Shown: in pieces, positions 29,309 to 37,428 of the stretch
How the letters are laid out: each line of letters opens with the position of its first letter
Position numbering within the stretch: the first letter of the stretch is position 1
Source: CALOCN01 sp942491735
GTDB taxonomy: Bacteria; Eisenbacteria; RBG-16-71-46; JABDJR01
Assembly: GCA_942491735.1 (NCBI GenBank)
Contig: CALOCN010000014.1
Span: 1,736,001 to 1,800,000 of the forward strand
Length of the DNA: 64,000 bases
Direction: 5' to 3'
Made by a program: the position numbers and the translations under genes
The notes under the pieces: model-generated
What the model saw: the letters and a program-made list of their open reading frames with translations, nothing else
Database searches by the model: none
What the model was told of the DNA's origin: nothing

Positions 29309-31945
29309 TCAACGAATCAGGATCACCCGCTGCGTGTCCACCTTGTCCCGTGTCTGCAGCCGGACGAGATACACGCCGGCCGCCACCCGCATCCCGTAGT
29401 CGTCCCGTCCGTCCCACACCATGCGGTAGTCGCTGGGCCGCAGTTGCTCGTCCATCAGGGCGCGCACCCGCCGGCCGCTCAGGTCGTAGACGTTCATCTG
29501 CGCGCGGCCGGGCGTGTCGATGGAGAAGGCGATATCGGCCTGGCTCCGGAACGGATTGGGAACGGCCCGCTGCATCCCGAACGGGGGCGGTGAGGGCTCG
29601 GGGGTGGAGACGATTACGTTCACGTTGACCGTGGTTTCGGCCATGAGTTCCGGTGGGGACATACCCTGGGCGACCCAGGCATCGTAGAGGTCCTGTCCCA
29701 GGGAGTTTGTCACGTTCTCGTCGCGGAGGAAGGTGATGTACTCCTTGCTCGTGGTCTGATAGTAGAGCCGCACTGTGGCCGTGCTCGCGCTGGCGGGAAG
29801 CACATAGTCGGTATCGTCCCAGTATTGAGCGTCGGCATAGGCATAGCCGACCGGCGGCGACTGGATGGTCTCGAACGCGGCGTTAGTGAACCCCCGGGGT
29901 GGGATCCGGTTGTCCAGGAACACCGTATCGCTCAGCACGAAGTGGAATCCCGGCCCTCCCGGGACGCCCAGCGCGGCGGCGAGGCCGGGGCTGGTTCCGG
30001 GGTGAATCTCGTAGATCTTGGCCTGCGGATCGTGGTCCAACTCGGCGGTGGCCAGGTCATAGTGGCCGGACTCGAACACCAGGTTGCTTTGCGCATCGTG
30101 GGCCTGGACGTTGAGCCAGATGCGCCGCCCCTCGGGATACCCGGAGGGGAGCTTGTGTCCGGTCTCGTTGATGACCCGCACCCTGACACCGGTCGGCTCC
30201 GGGGTCACCTCCAGGGTGGCCGCCATCTGGAGCATGGCCCGGGCCCGCACCTTTCCGGCTTCGAGCGCGGCCGCATCCACCTCGCCGGGATAGAACGTGG
30301 AGAGAATGTCCGGCACGAACGTATTCCCACCGGTCAGGTCGTGCAGACCCATATCGGAGCGGGTGGGTGCTCCGGATTCGTTGCAGGCCTTGCCCGCCAC
30401 GTCCCGCATGTGGCAGTCCTGGCAGGTGGAGACGATTCCGTCCGGTTTGTTCCCGGCAAACTGGGGAGCGTAGACCCCGGTGGTCGCGTACTCACTCTGG
30501 CTCCACTCGCTGAAGGTCCGCTCCACCGGGAACATGTTGCGCAGGTCCCCGTCCGGATGGGGCTCATCGAATGTGTTGGGCGCATAGTCGTGGGTTCCCA
30601 CTCTCACGAAGACCGGATTGCTCACGTCGTGACAGGTACCGCAGAGGTCGGAGGAGCGGTGAATGGGGGAGTCGAGGAACTGGTGGCTGGCGTCGGCGTC
30701 GGCCCGCGGGCCGCGCCGCCAAGGGGCTCCGTCGTTGATGAACTGCCCGTTGCCGTACTGGGCCGGAAGGGGAACGATGTCATCCAGCACGTCCACGTCC
30801 TCGGCCGGACTCACGCCGGCGAGGTAGTTCCGATCCACGATGCGGTGGCAGAAGTCGCACTGGACTCCCCACCGGTCCTTCTCGGTGATCAGTCCACCGC
30901 TCGTATCGACGGAGCGACCCTCCTGCCAGCCGCCCGGGGTGTGGCAGCGCAGGCAGAGGTCTCCTGCCGATGGGGCGTCCTGTTCGGCAATTACCATGGT
31001 GGCCAGGAAGAGGGGGTCCCGCATGGCCTGCCCCATCATGCTGCCCCGCCAATTCTCCCAGGGTTCCACCGCGGCGTTGTATCCCCCATGACAGGTGGCG
31101 CAGCCTGTCGGGTCTTCCAGAATGGCGCCTTCGTGCGGCTGGGTTCCGGGCATGTCGATGTCCCGGAACGTGGTGGGAACCACCCCGGGGGGCGTTTGCG
31201 TGATCGTGAAGGTGTTGTCGGACGCGTCCTCACCCTCGTTGCCGGCGTTGTCGTAGGCCTCCACCTTGATCAGGGTCGCCCCGGGACGGTTGGGGACGAA
31301 CCAGGAGAAAGTGCCGGTGTCCGGCTCGTTCCTGCCCACCGGTTTCCAGGTGCTACCACCGTCGTCCGACATGTAGACGTCCACATGCGAGATGCCGTTG
31401 GCGTCCGTGGCCGTGTAGGTGACCGGTTGCACGCTGTTGGCGGCGAAGGTCTCACTGCCGTTGGGGCCGATGACGGCGACCACGGGGGGGGTGGTATCAC
31501 CGGATCCCAAAGGCGTCAGGTACGGGGTTACCTCGGCGGGCAACACGTTCAGTATCTGCCCCACGTTGCCCGCGTTGAGCCCGGGGAAGGTCGGCGTGTT
31601 GTTGAACAGGTTCGAGGTGATCTCGGTGTTGTTGGTGAACCCGTCGCCGTCCGCATCGTCCCCGTCCACGGCGAGGATCGCTTCGAGATTGCTGAGACCG
31701 TTCCCGAGCCCGATCTCGATACTCAGGCCGTAGGGGTTGCGCTGTCCTCCACCGTCGAAGTCGAAGTGGCAAGCGCCGCAGTGCCCGGAGTTGCTTGGCA
31801 GATCGTCGAGCTGGCTCTGCAGGGCGGTTGGATACACGTCATTGAAGAACGTCCGACGAATGGGATTGCGGGCGAAGAGAGTCGTGGTGAACAGCGCCAC
31901 GGAGAGGGCGGTGATCGTGAGCGTTATGCTGGTTTTCTGGAACAT
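29309..31945 (-). CDS. Six-heme c-type cytochrome with Ig-like domain and FlgD-like sorting tail
   Basis: An 878-residue secreted redox protein. After a signal peptide (residues 1-25) there is one heme site CGACH (C56-H60). Next comes an Ig-like domain (GSETFAANSVQPVTYTATDA, roughly 160-250) related to the repeats of the metallopeptidase. Then five further CxxCH sites follow: CATCH, CLRCH, CDFCH, CGTCH and CQDCH (roughly 275-520), in a module like multiheme cytochromes of the c554/hydroxylamine-oxidoreductase type. A beta-rich domain precedes the C-terminal FlgD-like module (YDLSGRRVRAL ... AAGVYLVRL). Probably an outer-surface electron-transfer protein. Upstream, 31946-32235 is a gene-free divergent promoter region shared with malic enzyme. 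Confidence 0.88.
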   Translation of the reverse strand: MFQKTSITLTITALSVALFTTTLFARNPIRRTFFNDVYPTALQSQLDDLPSNSGHCGACHFDFDGGGQRNPYGLSIEIGLGNGLSNLEAILAVDGDDADGDGFTNNTEITSNLFNNTPTFPGLNAGNVGQILNVLPAEVTPYLTPLGSGDTTPPVVAVIGPNGSETFAANSVQPVTYTATDANGISHVDVYMSDDGGSTWKPVGRNEPDTGTFSWFVPNRPGATLIKVEAYDNAGNEGEDASDNTFTITQTPPGVVPTTFRDIDMPGTQPHEGAILEDPTGCATCHGGYNAAVEPWENWRGSMMGQAMRDPLFLATMVIAEQDAPSAGDLCLRCHTPGGWQEGRSVDTSGGLITEKDRWGVQCDFCHRIVDRNYLAGVSPAEDVDVLDDIVPLPAQYGNGQFINDGAPWRRGPRADADASHQFLDSPIHRSSDLCGTCHDVSNPVFVRVGTHDYAPNTFDEPHPDGDLRNMFPVERTFSEWSQSEYATTGVYAPQFAGNKPDGIVSTCQDCHMRDVAGKACNESGAPTRSDMGLHDLTGGNTFVPDILSTFYPGEVDAAALEAGKVRARAMLQMAATLEVTPEPTGVRVRVINETGHKLPSGYPEGRRIWLNVQAHDAQSNLVFESGHYDLATAELDHDPQAKIYEIHPGTSPGLAAALGVPGGPGFHFVLSDTVFLDNRIPPRGFTNAAFETIQSPPVGYAYADAQYWDDTDYVLPASASTATVRLYYQTTSKEYITFLRDENVTNSLGQDLYDAWVAQGMSPPELMAETTVNVNVIVSTPEPSPPPFGMQRAVPNPFRSQADIAFSIDTPGRAQMNVYDLSGRRVRALMDEQLRPSDYRMVWDGRDDYGMRVAAGVYLVRLQTRDKVDTQRVILIR

Positions 31946-32235
31946 GCCTACTCCCGAGAGTCGGGTGACAAGGCTCGAAATGTCTCCTAATTAGGGTAGT
32001 CCCAGGACGGCGTAGTGGCACGATAGGTTGGCTGGATTTGGAGAATCGATTGTATGGCCAGGGGTGCCGTGGGGGCGTCGGTAGCGAGGCGTACGTGGAT
32101 CCATGACTGGACTGGTCGGTTGTTGGCATGGCGAGGTCTTCTTGATTATCGACATCCAGAATCTCGGTGAGCCTGACTCCGGTTCCATGAGACTCTTGCG
32201 TGTGATTCGTCTGCCTCACCAGCAAGGAGTTTGCC

Positions 32236-33948
32236 ATGGCCACTGAAACCGCTACTGACACTAGGGTTGCTTTGAAGCAGGGGCTCAGGGGCAAAAGGCT
32301 CCTCAATTCCCCGCGGCACAACAAGGGAGCCGCCTTCACTCCGGAGGAGAGAAAGGCGTTTGGTCTCCAGGGTCTGTTGCCCAGCCGATCGCGAACGATC
32401 GAGGAGCAGGTGGCCCTGGAGCTCGAGCACTTTCGGTCCAAGTCCGACGACCTGGAGAAGTTCATCGGTCTCCTCGCCCTGCAGGACCGGAATGAGACTC
32501 TCTACTATCGCGTCCTGGTCGAGAACCTGCCGGAGATGATGCCCATCGTCTACACGCCCACGGTTGGGCGGGCCTGTCAGGAGTACAGCCACATATTCCG
32601 CAGACCTCGGGGACTATGGATCACTCCGGAAGATACCGGCCAGATCGCTGACATTCTCAGGAATGGCGCCGAGGAAGAAGTGCGCCTCATTGTCGCTACC
32701 GACAACGAACGGATCCTTGGACTTGGCGATCAGGGGGCGGGCGGCATGGGAATACCGTGCGGCAAGATCGCGTTGTACTGTGCCGCGGCCGGTATTCCAC
32801 CCTCCAGCTGTCTTCCGATCAGCCTTGACGTGGGGACGGACAACGCGGCGCTACTGGAGGACCCCTACTATCTTGGGTACCGCGAACGGAGGCTGAGAGG
32901 CAAGGCCTACTATGACTTCATCGAGGAATTCGTCGAGGGAGTCCGGGAAGTCCATCCTCGTGCTCTTCTCCAGTGGGAGGACTTCAAGAAGACGAACGCC
33001 TTCACGGTCCTGGAGCGCTACCGCCGCAGGGTCCCGAGCTTCAACGACGATATCCAGGGGACTGCCGCGGTCGCCTTGGCTGGCCTTCTCGCGGCGATCC
33101 GGATCGCCGGCGGCCAGCTCCCGGATCAGAGAATCGTCTTCGTCGGAACGGGGGCGGCCGGTGTCGGGATCGGGCAACTCATCCGGACCGCGTTTCTGAG
33201 CCTGGGTGGTGACGAGCACTCAGCCGACCGGGCCTTTGTCTTTGTCGACAGCCAGGGTCTTGTCAGCGCACATGCACCGATCAAGGATCCATACAAGGAA
33301 GAAGTGGCAATGTCCGCGGAGGTGGCCAGGGAGTATGGCTTTTCCCCGAATGGGCCATTCGATCTGCTGGAAGTGGTCAAGAGGGTGCGTCCCACCGTTC
33401 TGGTCGGAACATCGGCTGTACCTGGCATCTTCTCGGAAGCGATCGTCAGGGAAATGGCAAGCCATGTGGACCGACCGATCATCTTTCCCCTCAGCAACCC
33501 CACTTCCCAGGCGGAGTGCACGCCGGCGGAAGCCCTGCGTTGGACAGGGGGCCGGGCCATTCTCGCCACCGGGAGTCCCTTTGACCCGGTGGAGTACGAA
33601 GGCAAGGTGCACGAGTTTGGCCAGGGGAACAATGTCTTCGTGTTTCCGGGGCTGGGGTTGGGATGCATTCTCAGCGAGGTGCGTGAGGTGAGCGATGAAC
33701 TCACCTTGGCCGCGGCTTTCGCCCTGGCAGAGACGGTCACTCCGGATCGTCTTGAACGCGGCGCCGTGTACCCGGATGTCCGGAGGCTTCGTGAAGTTGC
33801 GGCCAAGGTGGCTGCCGCGGTGATTCGCAAGGCTCGGGATCTCAAGCTGGGAGGAACGATTTCCGACGAGGAAGTGGAGCCGTTGATAGAGCGGTCCATG
33901 TGGCACCCTGACTATGAGGTCTATGCTCCTGGCGACCCCGGGGCATAG
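32236..33948 (+). CDS. maeA: NAD-dependent malic enzyme
   Basis: A 570-residue oxidative decarboxylase converting malate to pyruvate and CO2 with NAD+ (or NADP+). The long form, as in E. coli MaeA and the eukaryotic enzymes, is shown by VYTPTVGRACQEYSHIFRRP, GLGDQGAGGMGIPCGKIALY and FNDDIQGTAAVALAGL (metal-binding Asp pair). The nucleotide fold is FVGTGAAGVGIGQLI. Length and all motifs fit the active enzyme. AAGGAG precedes the ATG. It stands alone and would feed pyruvate toward acetyl-CoA, which the pta-ackA pair in this window could turn into acetate and ATP. Confidence 0.95.
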   Translation: MATETATDTRVALKQGLRGKRLLNSPRHNKGAAFTPEERKAFGLQGLLPSRSRTIEEQVALELEHFRSKSDDLEKFIGLLALQDRNETLYYRVLVENLPEMMPIVYTPTVGRACQEYSHIFRRPRGLWITPEDTGQIADILRNGAEEEVRLIVATDNERILGLGDQGAGGMGIPCGKIALYCAAAGIPPSSCLPISLDVGTDNAALLEDPYYLGYRERRLRGKAYYDFIEEFVEGVREVHPRALLQWEDFKKTNAFTVLERYRRRVPSFNDDIQGTAAVALAGLLAAIRIAGGQLPDQRIVFVGTGAAGVGIGQLIRTAFLSLGGDEHSADRAFVFVDSQGLVSAHAPIKDPYKEEVAMSAEVAREYGFSPNGPFDLLEVVKRVRPTVLVGTSAVPGIFSEAIVREMASHVDRPIIFPLSNPTSQAECTPAEALRWTGGRAILATGSPFDPVEYEGKVHEFGQGNNVFVFPGLGLGCILSEVREVSDELTLAAAFALAETVTPDRLERGAVYPDVRRLREVAAKVAAAVIRKARDLKLGGTISDEEVEPLIERSMWHPDYEVYAPGDPGA

Positions 33949-33986
33949 CGACTCGCTGAGCGAATCAGGGCAGGGGGTTGCGAACC

Positions 33987-34007
33987 TCTCCCTCCCGGCA
34001 CCGTTGC
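33987..34007 (+). repeat. Copy of tRNA-Leu 3' end
   Basis: This 21-base stretch matches 6262-6282 (T-stem 3' strand, acceptor strand, discriminator, CC of CCA and four flanking bases) at 20 of 21 positions. Upstream bases GGGGGTTGCGAACCT loosely resemble a T arm with an enlarged loop, but no acceptor or anticodon partner follows the tRNA plan. It looks like a tRNA remnant or attachment-site-like direct repeat. Confidence 0.55.
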
Positions 34008-34024
34008 GCGATACCGGGAGGGAG
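33988..34024. terminator. Hairpin between convergent genes (bidirectional terminator candidate)
   Basis: CTCCCTCCCGG (33988-33998) and CCGGGAGGGAG (34014-34024) are perfect complements around a 15-base loop. The hairpin lies between the malic enzyme stop (33948) and the stop of the convergent gene (34045). No U-tract follows on either strand, so Rho-independent termination is uncertain. The left arm coincides with the tRNA-Leu-like repeat. Confidence 0.5.
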
Positions 34025-34044
34025 TCCGCTTTGGCGATACGGGC

Positions 34045-34764
34045 CTACCGCATGCCCATTGACCGCTTGATGGTGCCCCACGTCACCGTCTCGGTGGGGA
34101 CGGGGTTCGGACACAGCTCGAACCGGTCCGTCTCCTGGGTGGTCCCGCCCATCCCTTCCAGCGCGCTCCCCGGACATCCCTGGAACTCGATGCGGTACTC
34201 GATGTCGAAGAAGCTGTCGACCTCGAAGTCGCTCCCCGGCAGTCCGAGCCGGGTCAGGGTGTTGTCGCCCGGGCTGGGGAGTCCATAGACCGTCCCCCCC
34301 TGGAGGCGCAGGGTGCAGAAGTCCGGGTCCCCGAAGACCTCTCCCGTGATGTCGTAGAGGTCACCGATGAACGACTGCACCGCGTCCCCGTTGTTTCGGG
34401 GAGCGAAGTCCATGACCCCCGTCACGTACATGGTGATGAACCGGTTGAGCCCGGCCAGGCCGCCCTGTCCCGACATGGTCATCTGGAGGTTGCCGTCAAA
34501 GGTGGAACGCATTCCTCCCAGGTTCCCTCCGGGGACCGAGCTGATGTTGATGAAGGTCAACTCTGCCTGGATGTTGATGGAGGAGCCTCCGGTGAACCCG
34601 GTGTTCATGACCATGGGGCCGGAGTAGGTGCAGTAGGGGGGCATCGTGGCCGTGCCGCTGCCGTTGTCGGGGGCAATGCAGCAGCCGTTCTGGCCCAGTG
34701 CGGGGAGGGGAGCCAGGAGAAGGAAGGCGGCGAGGAGGCCGCATGGTATCGCAAGGCGAGCCAT
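34045..34764 (-). CDS. Small secreted protein of unknown function
   Basis: A 239-residue protein. Start at ATG 34764 (preceded by AAAGGA), which opens a clear signal peptide (MARLAIPCGLLAAFLLLAPL...ALG). The mature part is beta-rich with a few cysteines (NGCCIAPDNGSG, CTYSG, GCPGSALEG) and no recognised domain; it might be a pseudo-pilin-like or PEP-CTERM-like matrix protein, but nothing decides. It ends TVTWGTIKRSMGMR, matching the tail of the NHL protein. Located between malic enzyme (convergent) and the trypsin-like protease, 107 bases downstream of the protease stop on the same strand direction order. Confidence 0.7.
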   Translation of the reverse strand: MARLAIPCGLLAAFLLLAPLPALGQNGCCIAPDNGSGTATMPPYCTYSGPMVMNTGFTGGSSINIQAELTFINISSVPGGNLGGMRSTFDGNLQMTMSGQGGLAGLNRFITMYVTGVMDFAPRNNGDAVQSFIGDLYDITGEVFGDPDFCTLRLQGGTVYGLPSPGDNTLTRLGLPGSDFEVDSFFDIEYRIEFQGCPGSALEGMGGTTQETDRFELCPNPVPTETVTWGTIKRSMGMR

Positions 34765-34871
34765 GGTGGAGTCCTTTCTGGTGAGAAGCACACAGTTGAG
34801 ACGCTGGCCCAGAGCCCCCGGAGGGTACCATGCTCTGCCCGGGATACCGGTTGCCGACGACAGGCGCCCTC

Positions 34872-37271
34872 TCACGGGATCAGCAGGAGCTTTCTGGTCT
34901 CCCGATGGTGCGCAGCGCGTAGGATCAGGTAGTAGACCCCCGCGGCCACCCGATCTCCGGATGCGTTTCGTCCATCCCACCGCACGGTGTGCGTACCGGC
35001 CGCGCGATACCCGGACGACAGGCGGAAAACCCTTCGCCCTCGCATGTCAAAGACCTCCAGCACCAGGTCTCCTTCCGGGGCGGCGAGGTCGAATCGGATC
35101 TCCGTGGCCCCGCGGAACGGATTCGGAGCGTTGGTGAGGGGTCGAATCCTGTCGGCAATCCGGGTGTCCTCGGCCGCGAGGATCTCGTCACAGGCGTCCC
35201 CGATTCCGTCGTTGTCGAGATCGAGTTGGTCCGGGTTCGGGGTGGTGGGGCAGTTGTCGCACCCGTCGCCAACCCCGTCCTCATCCGCGTCTTCCTGGCC
35301 CGGGTTCGGGTCTTCCGGGCAGTTGTCCTCGTCGTTCTCCTCACCGTCCCCGTCCTGGTCGGTGTCGCAGGCGTCCCCGACGCCGTCATCGTCGGCATCG
35401 TCCTGGTCGGCGTTGGCATCACCGGGACAGTTGTCACAGGCATCGCCGACGCCGTCCCCGTCGCCGTCTTCCTGGCCCGGATTGGCCACGCCGGGACAGT
35501 TGTCGCATTCGTCGATGTGCAGATCGGCGTCGCCGTCCGGCTCCTCGGTGTCCTTCACCCCGTTCCTGTTGCAGTCTCCCGTGACCTCCAGGTTCCACTC
35601 CGCGGATCCGGAGCCGCTGCTGTTGGTGGCCGAGACCTCGATCCGGTGACTCTCGCCGACCACGTTGGCCCATCCCAACGCTCCGGTTGCCGCGTTGAGC
35701 GTCATGCCCGCCGGTCCGTCGAGTAGGGCCCAGGTCACCGGATCGCCTGGATGGTCCATGCACTGCGGATCGCTGACCTGGAGGAATCGCCCGTAGGCTC
35801 CACAGCACGGAATCGATTCTCCGGTCGGAGCAAGGATCACCGGGACCTTCGGTTGCACCACGACGTCCCAGGTCCGCGTCCCGAACCCTCCCGAGTTCGT
35901 CGCCTTGATCTTGACGGTATGGGTACCCATCGTGGGTGCCGGCCAGTTCACGACACCCTGGGCGTCGACGGTCATGCCGGTGGGTCCTTCCACCAGTTCC
36001 CAAGCCACCGGGGTCATGCAGTTCGGGTAGGTCAGGCTGGGAAGGGGACCGGTGTAGGCGGCACCGCAAACGATGGCCGCATCCTGAATCGCGTTGAAGG
36101 TGGGCGGCATGCGGGTGACCAGAACGGAGTCCGCCGATCCTCCTTCATTGTTGTTCTCGTTGGTCTCGGTGATGACGTTGGCGGGGTCGATCTGGAATCC
36201 CAGGCGATAGACACCGTCCGGGACGGTTTCGGGTATGACGGCACTGTAGGTCACCGGGACCCCGTTTCCCGGACCCGGGTCCACGTTTCCCGCGACACCC
36301 TGCCCGAGCGGGTGGGGCGACGGCACGCCGGGCTGGCTGAGCAGGTACAACACCGGTATCTGGGTTGCGGAGATCGCACCGCACTGGTTCAGGAGCTGGA
36401 TCGTCACGTCCAAGGGGCCTCCACAGTGTGCGATCTGTCGATCGAAGGTCTGTCCGTCCACCGTCGACCCGGAGAGTTCCGGCAGGTCCGTCGGCAGGGT
36501 GCTGGCCGAGATGACGCTCTGGATCCAATCGAACTTGGTCTGGTTGAGATGGACCGCCCAGTTCTCTTGCGCCACGGGATCCCCAGCCACATGAACCCCG
36601 ACCACCCGGTAGTCGTCCACCCCGTAGTCCCTGAAGATGGGACTGCCACTTTGCCCCTTGCTGGTGTCGATGATGTGGAGGAAGCGGAGGGAGTCCAGTT
36701 CCGAGGTGGCCAGGTTGTCCAAGGTCCACTGCGTACCGTAGGGCCCCACCTTGGGTACACCCGGGTAGCCGGAGAGGGTGAAGGTCCGGCCCAGGATGTC
36801 GCCCATGTCTTCGACCTGCATCCGGAAGTTGTCGGTCACCCATCCCACTCCGTTCTCCAGGGTGAGGACGGCAATGTCGTAGCCTCCTCCGCTGAAGCTG
36901 TACAAGGGATGTGTGGTGACCTCGGTCACCCCAAGCGTGCAATAGGGTTGCTGCGATCCGTTGAGCCCCGGCGTCACCGTGATGGTGCTGGGCGGCTCGG
37001 CCACTCCATCCTTGTCGATGTCCACGACATGCGCCGCGGTCACCATGTGGTACGGCGAGACGAAGAAGCCTGTCCCCACGTAACCGAGGCACCGGATACT
37101 GGCGATGGCCGACCAGGGGAACTCGGTGGTGTTCATTACCTGCACGCGGTCATCGCTTCCGATGACGACATGGTTCGAACCGGGTGCGGAGTGTTGGGCC
37201 ATTGCCGGCAAGGGACCCAGGGCAATCAGGTGAGCCAAAGCCAGGCCCGGGAGGATGCGACGCACGGACAT
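34872..37271 (-). CDS. Secreted trypsin-like serine protease with thrombospondin type 3 repeats and FlgD-like tail
   Basis: A 799-residue protein starting at ATG 37271 (GGAGG just upstream, signal peptide MSVRRILPGLALAHLIALGP). The protease domain (about 30-260) is V8/trypsin-like: MVTAAHVVDIDKDG (His), YDIAVLTLENG (Asp), KGQSGSPIFRDYG (Ser). Then come a CARDB-like domain and two Ig/cadherin-like domains (about 330-560). Four calcium-binding thrombospondin type 3 repeats follow, rich in aspartate (DGDGDGVGDACDNCP pattern, about 570-690). The C-terminal FlgD-like module (FDMRGRRVFRL ... AAGVYYLIL) ends the protein. Expected to be anchored at the surface and calcium-dependent. Confidence 0.9.
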   Translation of the reverse strand: MSVRRILPGLALAHLIALGPLPAMAQHSAPGSNHVVIGSDDRVQVMNTTEFPWSAIASIRCLGYVGTGFFVSPYHMVTAAHVVDIDKDGVAEPPSTITVTPGLNGSQQPYCTLGVTEVTTHPLYSFSGGGYDIAVLTLENGVGWVTDNFRMQVEDMGDILGRTFTLSGYPGVPKVGPYGTQWTLDNLATSELDSLRFLHIIDTSKGQSGSPIFRDYGVDDYRVVGVHVAGDPVAQENWAVHLNQTKFDWIQSVISASTLPTDLPELSGSTVDGQTFDRQIAHCGGPLDVTIQLLNQCGAISATQIPVLYLLSQPGVPSPHPLGQGVAGNVDPGPGNGVPVTYSAVIPETVPDGVYRLGFQIDPANVITETNENNNEGGSADSVLVTRMPPTFNAIQDAAIVCGAAYTGPLPSLTYPNCMTPVAWELVEGPTGMTVDAQGVVNWPAPTMGTHTVKIKATNSGGFGTRTWDVVVQPKVPVILAPTGESIPCCGAYGRFLQVSDPQCMDHPGDPVTWALLDGPAGMTLNAATGALGWANVVGESHRIEVSATNSSGSGSAEWNLEVTGDCNRNGVKDTEEPDGDADLHIDECDNCPGVANPGQEDGDGDGVGDACDNCPGDANADQDDADDDGVGDACDTDQDGDGEENDEDNCPEDPNPGQEDADEDGVGDGCDNCPTTPNPDQLDLDNDGIGDACDEILAAEDTRIADRIRPLTNAPNPFRGATEIRFDLAAPEGDLVLEVFDMRGRRVFRLSSGYRAAGTHTVRWDGRNASGDRVAAGVYYLILRAAHHRETRKLLLIP

Positions 37272-37428
37272 GGAAACCTCCGAATTCACGCCCGGAACAA
37301 TGGGGGTCAGGTCGAAAGGTCCCCCGAGTGTAGTACGGCGCGGGACGTGCGCTTCTCGCGACCCTGTGGGGATGACCCCAAAGCGCCGCGGCAGCGTTGG
37401 TTACGCCGGCGTGTGCGCCTCCGGGCTC

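Noticed and set aside
29825..31990. 721-codon plus-strand open frame opposite the six-heme cytochrome
   Set aside because: Rich in H, R, G, V as expected for an antisense of a GC-rich gene; the minus strand has six heme motifs, a signal peptide and a sorting tail.
32016..32031. Possible second sigma-54 promoter (TGGCACGATAGGTTGG)
   Set aside because: The -24 half is perfect but the GG-to-GC spacing is two bases too long, and the -12 GC is displaced; sigma-54 promoters do not tolerate this.
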